A stretch of DNA of 64,000 nucleotides from Thamnaconus septentrionalis (taxonomy: Eukaryota > Chordata > Actinopteri > Tetraodontiformes > Monacanthidae), in the NCBI GenBank assembly GCA_009823395.1, contig CM020504.1:25479540-25543539 (forward strand), written 5' to 3'. Positions 31,744 to 49,000 of the stretch are shown piece by piece. Positions within the stretch are counted from its first letter, which is position 1. Each line of letters opens with the position of its first letter. The position numbers and the translations under genes were made by a program. Below the pieces are notes generated by a model. That model had not been told where the DNA came from. It worked only from the letters and a program-made list of their open reading frames with translations, and did no database searches.

Positions 31744-32198
31744 ATCTCATTCAAACTGCAGTGGGTTTATGACACGTATGGAAAGACAAGGTGTTTCTTT
31801 TAGTAGTGATGTTTAATGTTTTCACTGGAAATTAAATGTTTTTATGGGGGTTATGTTTGTGCAATATTCTTCTGTACTGGAACAATGCACTGCAAATCAG
31901 CCTGTAAGTCTGCTAGTTTTCCATCAAAGAAATACAGATCGTGAGGAGGGACTCAAGGTTGCGGTTCGAATTATTTGTGTTTTTATCGTGTAGATTTCTG
32001 TTAGTTCTGAATACATCCCGTCCCGTCCAGATGACAAGCACGCTGACAATTAAATGCAGTTTTCAATATAGGCTGGTTGTAGTTTAGCAGAGAGATGCAG
32101 CTGGTTTCCCTCTTTCAAGGACTGATCAAAACAGGGTTTGTATTGGCATGTGCAACAAGAACACGACTCTGAGGTCATTGCTAGTTTTTCAGTAGCCT

Positions 32199-32204
32199 TT
32201 TATT
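32199..32204 (-). terminator. fam151a: Candidate fam151a polyadenylation signal
   Basis: AATAAA on the minus strand about 330 bases beyond the fam151a stop. Confidence 0.4.
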
Positions 32205-32529
32205 TTTTTTGGCAATAAAGCAGCACTGGGTTCAGTGTGTCTGGAGACAAGACAGAACACCTGTTATTTGATATCTCAGCAAAACAGCTCAACTAAAACA
32301 GAGCGACATATTGTTTGTATAAACTGATCTAATTCCATCCTCAGATACTCAGTTCAGTCATTAAAGTGAATCACAGGTTCAAGTAAATTGTACAGTAAAA
32401 TATTTGTACAGTAAACTGGTTTACATATCAGGTTACACATGACCACATACAACATTCAAATTTGGCTTTGCCATTTAATTATGAAAGTATATATAAATGA
32501 CTGCGCGTCCAACAAAGGTCCAGCTGCAC

Positions 32530-37281
<4,752 letters not shown>

Positions 37282-37697
37282 CTGCTTTTCTTCAGCATCC
37301 AACCTGTTCTACCTCTTCTGCCTGATCCCTCGAGCGCAGGTGTTCCTCCGCTAAGAGCCCTGGACGTGCACAAAGCCGACGGACGACAGACGCGTGTGTG
37401 TGTTTTTATTTCTTCCCCTCCTCAGTGACACGTGCCCTATGCAAAGAGCAGAGATAACAGATGCGATAGGGTGCGCGGCTCCAGAGCAATCACCAAGACT
37501 TGACAAGTCCACTGAGCGCAGACTGTGTCCTTTGTCCCATTCCGCCTGCCGGTTGCACTGCGGTTGCCGTGCAACCTCCCTCACAGCGATACGCTTCAGC
37601 CCGGTGCTGCCACTCACACTCATGCTGCTGCTGCTGGCGTGAGCGTGGCGGGCTAGCTGGGTGCTGGCCTGCTTTTGGGGAGGAGCTGGCTCAGTGC
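37282..37697. other. fam151a 5' UTR and promoter region
   Basis: About 400 bases without a reading frame that resembles a protein. It lies between the fam151a start codon and a MITE. Confidence 0.5.
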
Positions 37698-38105
37698 TGC
37701 GTTTCCATCACCAAACCTAAATATGGCCTTGGAAAAACCTCTCCAATATGGCTGAAAGGTTTTGACGCTCTCATCAGGTGATTTTTCCACACGTGTCCAT
37801 GTAGAGGAATATCGCAAAAGTGTCCCGGAAACACTTTTTTTTTGGCATTGACACGTCAGCAGATATGATGTACGGGGGTCACGTGACCAGTAGTGACAAC
37901 TGAAATGCCTGCTCCAAAACGCCAAATGTTTTGTACCTCCATCCTCCTCACAGTGGCGTCTGGCAGGATGAGATTCTAACCGGAATTACGGCTTATGCAC
38001 TTCACGCCATTCAGTGGAAACGCCTGCAAATCGCAATTGTGCTTTGTCAAAATTTTAGAAATATCGCTTTTATTTTGCAAAAAAAAACTGTGATGGAAAC
38101 GCAGC
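37698..38105. mobile_element. MITE family B, most complete copy, upstream of fam151a
   Basis: Begins GCTGCGTTTCCATCACC and ends GTGATGGAAACGCAGC, giving 15-base inverted ends. Inside are AAACACTTTTTTTTTGGCAT, ACACGTCAGCAG and the palindrome GTCACGTGAC at 37878-37887. It sits 420-820 bases upstream of the fam151a start codon. Confidence 0.8.
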
Positions 38106-38614
38106 CACTGACTGCATGTGAAGATGCACGGAGCCACCGTGATGTCACCCATGGCGTGACGAAGGTTATTAGTTAGGTGATCTTATTCTCAAATGCTCCT
38201 GTAATTGTTTGCTGAGGGGTCATGTTGACTGCTGTCTCTCTCCCCAATCACTGAGTCTGAACCAGAGCTGCTCTGAAGTGGGGCCAGCTAGAGCTAACAG
38301 GAAGTAGCCACCTGCACAGGTGTGCTGATAGTGGAGCATACCATGTGGGGCTCTGTAATCTTTTAATTAGTGGTGTTGTGGGATGATTCTGGGGTTCATT
38401 TGTTAGGGTGGGGTGGGGGGGAGTGCAAACTGCGTATGTTTTTTTTTTGTTGTTGGGCGATGAATGGTACGGAGCCTCTGCTGGTACTTGAATACCCTTT
38501 ATTGGGTATTTTTGTTGTTTACCTGTTCATTGTGGGTTGGACCAGGGGGAGGGGCTTGGCGGTTAAAAGCCTCAGGCCACCGAGGCTGAGTGGTTCAGTG
38601 TTGAGGGTGCTGCA

Positions 38615-38975
38615 GACCAGGCCAGGCCAGAACAGACCAGGCCAGACCAGAACAGACCAGGCCAGGCCAGAACAGACCAGGCCAGGCCAGGCCAGGCCAG
38701 AACAGACCAGGCCAGGCCAGGCCAGAACAGAACAGACCAGGCCAGACCAGAACAGACCAGACCAGGCCAGGCCAGGCCAGAACAGACCAGGCCAGACCAG
38801 AACAGACCAGGCCAGGCCAGAACAGACCAGGCCAGGCCAGAACAGACCAGGCCAGGCCAGGCCAGAACAGAACAGGCCAGGCCAGGCCAGAACAGACCAG
38901 GCCAGGCCAGGCCAGGCCAGACCAGACCAGACCAGGCCAGGCCAGGCCAGGCCAGGCCAGGCCAGGCCAGACCAG
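38615..38975 (+). repeat. Pentanucleotide minisatellite (GGCCA/GACCA/GAACA)
   Basis: About 72 tandem five-base words drawn from GGCCA, GACCA and GAACA in irregular order, in the interval between fam151a and dnai4. The 213-aa and 306-aa open frames over it are artefacts of a 5-bp period read in three frames. Confidence 0.95.
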
Positions 38976-40091
38976 GTGAATACCGTTGTTTGTATTTTTT
39001 TTCCCTCTTAAATTTTCATCATGTTTTTTCATTTTCTGGACGTCTGGATTCTGGATTTTATGTAAATAAAAACCTCGACCTGCTTCAGCGACTCCAGCCA
39101 TCGTTTTTCCGCAAAGTAACCTACAGCCTTGTGACGCATGGGTTGGTGAAGATTTTTGTAAAGGTAATTTTTTTAACACATTCAAGCTCTGTAATGATGT
39201 AATGATATTGCACACTTGATATTCATTCTCGGGGCGACACGGTGGCGCAGTGGTTAGCGCTGCCGCCTCACAGCAAGAAGGTCGTGGGTTCGATTCTGGG
39301 GCCCGGGCCTGGGACCTTTCTGTGTGGAGTCTGGATGTTCTCCCTGTGTCTGCGTGGGTTCTCTCCGGGTTCTCCGGCTTCCTCCCACAGTCCAAAAACA
39401 TGCATGTGAGGTCAACTGAATATTCTAAATTGTCCGTAGGTGTGCATGTGAGTGTGAATGGTTGTTTGTCTCTATGTGGCCCTGCGATGAACTGGCGACT
39501 TGTCCAGGGTGTCACCCTGCCTTCACCCTAAGACAGCTGGGAGAGGCTCCAGCAGACCCCCGTGACCCTGAATTGGAATAAGCGGGCATAGAAGATGAAT
39601 GGATGGATGGATGGATGGATGGATATTCATTCTCCAAAGTCTTAGTGAGACACTCAAGGAAACGACTGTCAAAGCCATCCCATAATATGTTGAGCACATC
39701 CTGACTGATGCTGTTGATGTTCATCTACTAGATGACTACATGAAGCTGCTTAGAACGGGAGTTCAGTGCGGAAGTGAGTCAGTCGCTCCAAAGTCTTGGA
39801 ACATTATAGTTCAGTTTCTGCAGTGCAGGAATTCAACCGGAATTATTGAATAAAAATAAATGCTAGGCGCGTACGGACACGCATGCGCGCGGGGTAGGAG
39901 GAGCAAGGGGTAGCGTCTAGTCGTTATGGCAACGACAACAACTGAGATTAAAGGCAGAAGTCTGAAAGAAAAGCCCTGACTCTGGGGAGGAGGTGGAAGA
40001 AAAAAAATAAAATAAAGCAGCATCAACAGATCCCAAATTGGCACCAAACCAAGTTTTATTAAAGCCGCTTCCTGAAGTGGACGTCTGCAAG
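38976..40091. other. Intergenic between fam151a and dnai4
   Basis: Apart from the SINE at 39232-39622, it holds about 450 bases before dnai4 that should contain its promoter. fam151a and dnai4 are head to head, about 2.8 kb apart. Confidence 0.5.
39232..39622 (+). mobile_element. tRNA-derived SINE, near full length
   Basis: The head GGCGCAGTGGTTAGCGCTGC and GTGGGTTCGATTCTGG looks like pol III A and B boxes of a tRNA. The body includes CTGTGTGGAGTCTGGATGTT, CCGGCTTCCTCCCACAGTCC and GGTGTGCATGTGAGTGTGAA. The tail is GGAATAAGCGGGCATAGAAG then (ATGG)n, which resembles an L2-type LINE tail. Other copies are at 4158-4276 and 48466-48800. Confidence 0.85.
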
Positions 40092-43000
40092 ATGCCCAAC
40101 TTCCGGGCCGGGCCGTAAGTTTCTCCACTGACGAGTCACTCAGTCCCAAGGACTGGGAAGGGTTCCGCACCGACCAGTTGTCTGTCTGGGTTCTACAGCT
40201 CGTCGCGGTCCGCCAGCATGTCGGTGTCGGCAGCGCACGGAGGCAACCACAGCATGAGGCAGAGGAACAGCATCATGGCCTCCTCCAGCAGGCGGAGCTT
40301 CTCCCGCTCCAGCGGCGCCAAGGGCTCGCGCTCGTCCGACAAATGCGCCTCGCAGACCCCGAGGCAGCTCGTGCGGGTAACTGGCCGTCAACCATGACGG
40401 GACGTTTACCGCCAAGTCACCGTTTTACTGTATTATTTTACAGTGAAGTATTGTCAAGTGACGCAGAAATCTAAATAATGTTTACAATTTGTTTTGAGAA
40501 CGCTATAGACCCACTTCTGTATCAACACAATAAATGACTGTTAAAAAAAAGTGCAGGTGCTATAGTACCGTAAATAACGCTGTAAATGCTGTAAAATTAT
40601 AGTATCTAGGTGTATTTTTTTTTTATTTTTACCATCATTCCCTGTGGAAATAATTACAGTAAAATTACAGTGAAAGTGATGCAACTAGGAGCCAGTGATT
40701 CACTGCAAATTCGCAGCCCAAAATTTTAAAAGTGTGGTTCAAAATATTTGCAAACCAGCAAAAACGTTAAAGATAAATGATTGAAAGCTACCTTGCTGGA
40801 AGCAAATGTTGCTCTTCCATTGATGGAGAAGCAATCTGGAATTGGAAAAAAAAAGAAAAAGATACTGGTCATTTGTTCTGTTTTGTTGTCTTTGTCTGAG
40901 CTTGGTCTCAAACCCCCGCGTCTTGGTCTGCCTCTCGATCTCGATGCTCTCTAGTCTTGATAAGGTCTTGGTGTGTCAGTTGGTTGCGGCCTTGGACGAC
41001 AACTCTATTGAAAAGATTGGGCGGCAAACTTGACTTCATTCTATCCAAATCTACTGCAGGTGTTTGACGACGACAACAATGACGTGACTCCCGTGCCGCT
41101 GTACCAGTCGGAGCCAGCGGCCGTGCGCTCCAAAGTCACCAGGTTCTTCCTGGATGAGATCTCTGTGGGCTCGGCGTCCTACCACACCTCGGTGGCGGGG
41201 AGCCTGTCCACGCCCTTCTCCAGGTCCCAGCACTCACGCCATCACTTTTGGATTTGTGTTTCACACTGCAGTCTGTCATAATAAAAAAAAATGTTAGCGT
41301 AGCTTCTCACTGTTCCTTTGTCTGGATGTTTTGCTCAAGGTCGTTATTTGGGAGCACCAGAATATCCAGCCCTTCTGTCATCGAATCCATTAATGAGGAG
41401 ATTGAAGATCCACTGTCGAAACGCGACTTCCCCATCCACTATGCAGGTCCGCTGCAACCCTTGACTGTTAAACCCTTTCATGTAAAAACTTCCTGAACAA
41501 AGTAAATGAATGAACACCAAAAGAAAAACATGCATTTTCCCCCCACCCCCTTTTCACTCAAGAGGTTCACTGGATTTCTGACGCAGCAGCCGAAAAAGTG
41601 ACGGAGGAAATGTTGAAAGAAGTCATAGACATTTATTTCACCGAAACGGAGAGCGTGTCACTGCTGGACATACCCAACAAGTTTGTATCAGTGGATAGTG
41701 AGGGTGCCGACGCCATTATGTGAGTGATCATTTTGACATTCAACAAACAATGACCAGTAATTGGTATGCATTGAATTTACGTGTGTGTTTCGTCGTATGC
41801 GTTTGTCTCTGCACGTATTTGAATCCTACTGCAGTTTTAACCCGCCGATCTTCTTTTTGCCTGGACAGAGAGAGAAACAAAAAGTATGCTGAGATTTGCA
41901 GCAGCCGAATGGGCAACAATAAGTATGTGGATCGAGCCATGCAGACGCTGAACGAGCCAATGAAGAACAAACACATTCAGAGTGACTGCGTGGTCATGGT
42001 GGACACAGGTTAGACCAGGGCTGGCCAACACTTTTCACTTTTCACATGGGTTCTAACATGTGACAGGGTGGGTGGCGGAGCAGCAGCAGCAGATGTTTGG
42101 AGTGTTTTGATGAGCCCCCGCATAGGAGGAAAAAAACATGGTTATAATATAGTTTGTAGCTTTGTAGTTTGCCCATTCCTGGCCTAGAACCACCCTAGAA
42201 CCAACTAGATCCACTACAGAACCACTCAGACCACCCTAGAACCACTACAGAAGCACCCTAGAACCAACTAGAACCACCCAGACCACCCTAGAACCACTAC
42301 AGAACCACTTACAACCACTACAGAACCACCCTAGAACCACTACAGAACCACCCCAGAACCACTTACAACCACTACAGAAGCACCCTAGAACCAACTAGAA
42401 CCACCCAGACCACCCTAGAACCACTACAGAACCACTTACAACCACTACAGAACCACCCTAGAACCACTACAGAACCACCCCAGAACCACTTACAACCACT
42501 ACAGAACCACCCTAGAACCACTACAGAACCACCCTAGAACCAACTAGAACCACTACAGAACCACTCAGACCACCCTAGAACCACTACAGAACCACTTACA
42601 ACCACTACAGAACCACCCTAGAACCAACTAGAACCATTACAGAACCACCCTAGAACCACTACAGAACCACTCAGAACACCCTAAAACCAACTAGAACCAC
42701 CCAGACCACCCTAGAACCAACTAGAACCACTACAGAACCACTCAGACCACCCTAGAACCACTACAGAACCACCCCAGAACCACTTACAACCACTACAGAA
42801 CCACCCTAGAACCAACTAGAACCACTCAGACCACCCTAGAACCACTACAGAACCACTTACAACCACTACAGAACCACCCTAGAACCAACTAGAACCATTA
42901 CAGAACCACCCCAGAACCACTACAGAACCACACAGACCACCCTAAAACCAACTAGAACCACTACAGAACCACCTCAGAACCACTACAGAACCACACAGAC

Positions 43001-46000
43001 CACCCTAGGAAGCAATCTATCATGGGATATGTAGAAAACATGTAGCTTTAATGTCAATTTAAAATGAAGCAAAGCAAAGTTGCAACCAAATCAGTTTCTT
43101 TGAAAGCATTTGTTGTTGTTTTTTTCTTGAATCACACACATCTTTTTTCCTTGCATTCAGCGTCAATTGTGACCACTTGGGACCTGTACGACTCTCTGCT
43201 CAGCGTTGACCACCAGGAGTCAGTCAGCACCCACAACCTGGAACTGGTCGACTTTCACGAAGCTGCTGCGGACATCAGCAAGGCTGCAGACTTGAGCTTT
43301 TCTTTGTCGAGCACTGCCAGTTCAGGTAGAGTTCCAGGCAACACGTCTCCTCCATGTGCTAAAATGATGACTCGTGTACACCAGCAGTCAAAAGTTTGGA
43401 CACACCAGTTTCCTCTTTACCTTGACTGCTTTCTACACTGTAGATGCACACTGGCGACATCAAATATATGAGCAAGATATGTGGATTAATGTGGCAAAAG
43501 AAAAAAATAATACCTGAATATGTGATGTTCTATATACGTATTTTATATGAAGGCCGGCTCTTCTAGATCATCTAAAATATAAAACTTGTTTGAGTTATTT
43601 CACACTTTGTTTCATACATATTCCATATGTGTTCATTCATGGTATTGATACCTTGAGTGACAATTTACAATGTCAATAGTCGTGAAAATGAAAGAATAGC
43701 CAAGAAATCACTGCTAGTGTAAATTGTACATTCACACACAACATTCTCATTGTGGATTTACAGAGGTGCTAATTGTCATGTACAAATTTTCCTCCTGATT
43801 TGTATGGGTGTATTTCCATGAGCTTGCATGTGTGATGTTCTGCTTCTCCCCCAGCCAGCACTGCCAGTTCCATGAACGAGGTGTTTGGCAAAACTGTGAA
43901 CATCGAGTGTGAGCTGCAACTGGTCCTGCAGTCTGAGCACTTCCAAAACCACTTGCAAATCATGGAGAGAACCATCCTGGAAAATGTCATGCAACCCAAG
44001 CTGGCAGCTTACAGACAGCTGCCAGTTCTAAATGGTAGGTTGGCCCTCATGTTACTGAAGGCTGGTCGTTGAAACGCCAGCATGGAAAAACCTCCAAGAA
44101 CACTCGTGTGACCTCCAGGCGGCCCCGCAAAGCCTGGGACAGGGGAGGACGCGCAGGGTCCGCAGGCCCGCCCCAGCCTGGAGTATCTCTGGACCTTCAC
44201 CTGTGACCTCACCAAGGGATGCAGTGTGAGCAGCATGGTGTGGAACAAGAGGAACCCGGTAAGTACAAGACAGGACACACACTCATCTCTGTGCCGCTGC
44301 ATACTTGGGGTTTTGTTTGGATGTTCAACCATTTGCAACACACACCTTCCTGTCCACAAGACAACACGACAGAGACCCACAACATTTACAACCATCAGTA
44401 AAAAATACTCACTCAAATCAGACAAAATGTTTACGTCTGGCCATACAATACAAAATACAATCAGTGTAAACTCAGACTTGACCCCAGAGGTTTTTCCTGA
44501 ACTTGGAAAAAACCTCTCAAATGTGGCTGAAAGGTTTTGACTTTTTAATGAGGTGGTTTTTCACACGTATCCATATAGAGGTGTAAGGTAGCCAGTTCAG
44601 GTAATTAAATGACACAGTGGCTCAGTACCATTATATGTATTCATTTTCACTCACTAAAATGTTTGTGAAGCAGCTGCCATGAAAATCCATGACACGGCCA
44701 AGAGGTCCAATCTCAAGGTAAAACATTTACACTGATGAAACAGTCCATTGTGTTTATTACCCCCATGTAAGGGGACCTGGGCCAGCAAAAGGCTGATGTG
44801 ATCAGGGCTTATCAAGGTGCCCTTACCTGATAAGGACCAGCGGTTAATTGTTTTATAGTTGACGTTGTGTTGCGTGTGGCAGCTTTGAGAAAGGTATCGA
44901 GGTGAAGTATAATTGGCATGTGTATAAAAGTTTGGAAGAAATTCTGTCATGTGTGATTTGCACAAAAATGACATTCAAATCCTTTGTGTTAATGAGAACA
45001 CATTTTGAAGTGTAGAGCACATGCTGATTTTTTTTTTTAAAATAATTCAGATACCACAGTTTCTTGTGTACTGTTGTTCTGTTCTGGGACAAAAGGGAAG
45101 ACCTAAGACCCAAGTGGATGTTCATCCAAATGTATTGGCACATATAAATCAAACACCAAAACGATATTCAGACTTCAAAAAGGAGCAATAAGAATACAAA
45201 GTAAAACCACCTACAGAGAAACCATGAACCCAATCTCCATCAAACTGAATGCTTTCAAATTGAAGGATTTGGTCGACAAACTCAAAACCATTCAAATCAT
45301 TCATAAAGCAAACCAGCGTCGATGACCGCAAGGCATCCAAAAGTTGTTTCAAAATAAATCTCACCATCTCAGAGGAACATGCGAGTTCAAAAAACAGCGT
45401 GTATGTACAAACACAATCGCACAGTGCGTATCAGTGCCAGGAGTGAGTCTGTGGAAGAGTTGTGGGGAAGACATCAGAACTTGTGTGTATATAAGATGGA
45501 CGTTGATAAGTTTTAATGAACTTCATCCTGGACTGGATACTTGTGTAACTGAATAATATTTGTCCAGTTGTCATTCGTGTGGTGTTCAATGACAGAAGCA
45601 CTTCTATTTTCCCTGGCAGGACCTCCTGGCTGTGGGCTACGGCGAGTTTGACCTCAGTTACCAGAATCCAGGCCTGGTGTGCTGCTGGTCTCTGAAGAAC
45701 CACACGGTAGGACCCTCGGCAAACATCACGCACGTCCTTCCTCCACTGGACGCAGTCATGGTGTCCTCTTTCGCAGTGGCCCGACCGATTCATCCACTGC
45801 AACTACGCCGTCACCTGCCTGGATTTCTCCCCCAACAACCCCAGTCAGCTGGCCGTGGGGATGATCAATGGGAACATCGCCATCTACGACGTGCAGACTA
45901 TGGAGAACAAGACGTGTGTCGTCAGCAGCTGGTGAGGAGCAGCCACCATCAGTGATCAGTTGGGACGCAGTGTAGCCATGGTAGCACCATTTTAAACCTT

Positions 46001-49000
46001 CTCGTCACAAGGTGAAGCAAAAACACCTGGTTTATGACTGATGGGTCTTTGTACAGAACCTCTGTTTGTGCATATTTAAAATTTGGTTGGTCAGAGAGAA
46101 CATTGAAGAACCTCATTGAAGGAGGACAACATCACTAGTTCCGTATTCTCATTTGTTAGTTCCAATTTCTCAAAGAACTCTGTCTTATCCCATTAGCTGC
46201 GTTTCAATGACAGTTTTCGCAAAATAAAAGTGATATTTCTAAAATTTTGATAAAGTACAATTGTGAGTTGCAGGTGTTTCTCGTACACGAGAATTACGTT
46301 TGCTTTTGTTTAGCTACGTTTGTTTGCTGTCCAGAATGGTTATTTTATTTTTCTCTTTGATTACTTGTAAAAACAAAATTCCGTCTCCTCCTCCGTCCAA
46401 TCATAACGTGCCAACAGACACTTTCATCATACCACAGTGAAGCACACAACAAGACTGTTTGTCATCACAACAAACAAAAACAAAAAAAAACCCCTCCTTG
46501 CAAGCATTCATTGTCATTCCGCCTCCAACTCACGTGTGTGTGCAGCGAATGCCACAACAAGCACATGGGCCCGGTGTGGGAGCTCAAGTGGATCCAACAG
46601 GAGGTCACCTTGACGGGAGACGAGAAGGTGGAGGCTCTCTTTTCTGTGGCTGCAGACGGCAGGATCTGCAAGTGGCTGCTCTGCAACAACGGCCTTGACT
46701 GCATAGGTACCGTGTCACTAGAAGGTCCTCCAGAAAGACCCTGAAGCCCTCAGCTGGATTTCTGTGTCACTATGGTCTCATCTCTGCCTGTAGACCTCAT
46801 GAAGCTGAACAGGGTGCTCCCCACCAAACGGAAGAAGATGGAACAGAAAGCAGAGTCGGTTCTTTCGGCAGTGACTCCCGGACTGTGTTTTGACTTCCAT
46901 CCAACTGTAAGTTGCAAACCAGCCTAACACTGAGCAGCAGTGAGTGGAGCGAGTCTGAGGGGCTCCGTAGGCGCGTATCTTTCCAAGGTTCAGCGTGTAA
47001 TATTTGGAGATTTTGAAGAAGAAACGGCGACATCAAGTGGTTACATTTGAGATTGCAGCGCTCTTTCACTCTCCTGCCCCCCCCTGAGCTTTGCCAGTGA
47101 GCTACGATGGCCTGCACGCCCAATGCGGCCCGTTAAGCTATTTAATCCGGCCCGCCGAACTTGAAGAAATGATATTAATAGTCAGTCAGTCTTAAAACAG
47201 CTGCGTTTCCTCCATTTTCTCAGTGTTTTCAGAGTCGTTTCAATAAAGAGCTAAACACTGTGGGGCTTCAGAGACGCTGATTTGGTTGCAACTTTGCTCT
47301 GGTTTATTTTCAATTGACATTACAGCAACATGTTTTCTCCATACCCCATGATATACTGTTTCCTCCTATGAGGTGGCTCACCAAAACACTCCATCCATCT
47401 GCTGCTGCTCCGCTGCCCCCCTCTGGCACATGTTGGAACCCATTGTGGCCCCACCAGTCAAACACTTTTATCCTTCCTGTCCATGACTGACATTTCTTAT
47501 TTTTCTTTATCACACGTCTTTGCAAAATCAGCAAAATCACTCTGTATTTTTCACTGACCACCATGTACTTCACTTCTCTGTTCTACATATCTGTTTTATT
47601 TTCCACAGGATTGCAGTATCTACTTGGTTGGAACATTTGAAGGCCTCGTCCACCAGGGCTCCAGTTCCAACACTCAGCACTTCCTGGAGATATACAGGAA
47701 GCACTCTGTGAGTCCTAACTCCAGTGTTTGCGCTCTTTCACAGCTTGATGCTGACAATACTGCTGTGGGTGGAGGTTCCATCAGTTTTCCTGTTATTTTA
47801 ATGCGCTAAATCACTTCCAGAGGCGTCTCAAAGCGCTTTGCACCAGAGGTTTTCAAAAATGAAAACGTTTTGACAGAAAGATCTGGACTGAGCTGACCAG
47901 AGGTCTGCCTGAGCATCTGGATCATTTTTAAACGGCTTTGGTACTTTCAGTACTATATACTCTTTCTTTTTCAACTGCAGCACAACCAGAGTGGAATCAG
48001 CAGTGTTATCTTTTACATTTTTATTTTTCTCTGTATTGAAAACGTACTAACAGTGACCCCAGAGTCAAGGTGCTCTTCAATAATCTCCCTCTAAAATGCT
48101 CCACTTCAAGAAACAAGCATTTCATTTTTAAACACGAGTCGCCAGCATGTTTTTCCAACGTGAGGAGTCGATAGCACAATTGTGAAGGAGTAAACGTTAC
48201 AGTAAAAAAAAAACTCATCTCCTTCTCCTCAGTGTCCAGTAAACTGCCTGGCGTGGTCTCCGTTCAATGACGAGGCCTTCCTGAGTGGCTCCTCTGATTG
48301 GACCATCCAGCTGTGGAGGCGGGATCAGTCTCAGCCGGTGATGAGCTTCATCTCCACCCAGAGGGCCGTGGTGGACATCAAGTGGTCCCCCAAGAAGGCC
48401 ACAGTGTTTGCAGCCATCAAGGAGGAAGTCCTGGAGATCTGGGACCTGAGCGCCAACATGTGAGTCGCAGTGGTTCGCAGCGCTGTCGCCCCACAGCAAG
48501 AAGGTCGTGGGTTCGATTCCCGAGGTCTCCTGGGACCTTCCTGTGTGGAGTTTGCCTGTTCTCCCTTCTCCAGGTTCTCCAGCTTCCTCCCACACTCCAA
48601 AAACACGCATGCAAGTGAATTGGAAACTCTAGGTGTGTATGAGAGTGCGAATGGTTGTTTGTCTCTATGTGGCCATAATAAAGTGTCCACTGGTCCAGGG
48701 TGTCACCCTGCCTTCACCCTATGACCGCTGGGAGAGGCTCCAGCAGACCCCCAGGACCCTGAGTGCAGGAAGTAGCTGCTATTGAAGATGGCTGCATGTT
48801 GTTGTCTTCCTGAACCAAACTAATCCTTTGAATGTCTTTCTATAAAATGAACCGTATGTCCATCTGGTCCGCAGCCTGGACCCGGTCATTGTGAAGCAAG
48901 CTGACCCTGGTGTGCAGCTGAAGGCCCTGCTGATTGCCGCTCAGACTGACTGTGTCTTAGTGGGAGACAGTGATGGACGGGTGACCGTCTATAAGATCAA

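Larger units (their letters stand above)
31431..32529. other. Convergent 3' UTRs of acot11 (+) and fam151a (-)
   Basis: No gene. acot11 has an AATAAA at 31738-31743 on the plus strand. A minus-strand AATAAA (TTTATT at 32199-32204) could serve fam151a. The genes are tail to tail. Confidence 0.6.

Noticed and set aside
39240..39300. tRNA gene
   Set aside because: A- and B-box-like words are present but no cloverleaf can be drawn; the sequence recurs as a SINE.
38370..39515. 213-codon plus and 306-codon minus frames rich in Pro-Gly-Gln or Trp-Pro-Gly-Leu
   Set aside because: Translations of the pentanucleotide minisatellite and the adjoining SINE.
42183..43008. CRISPR-like array
   Set aside because: Units are contiguous variants without unique spacers, in a vertebrate intron; it is a minisatellite.
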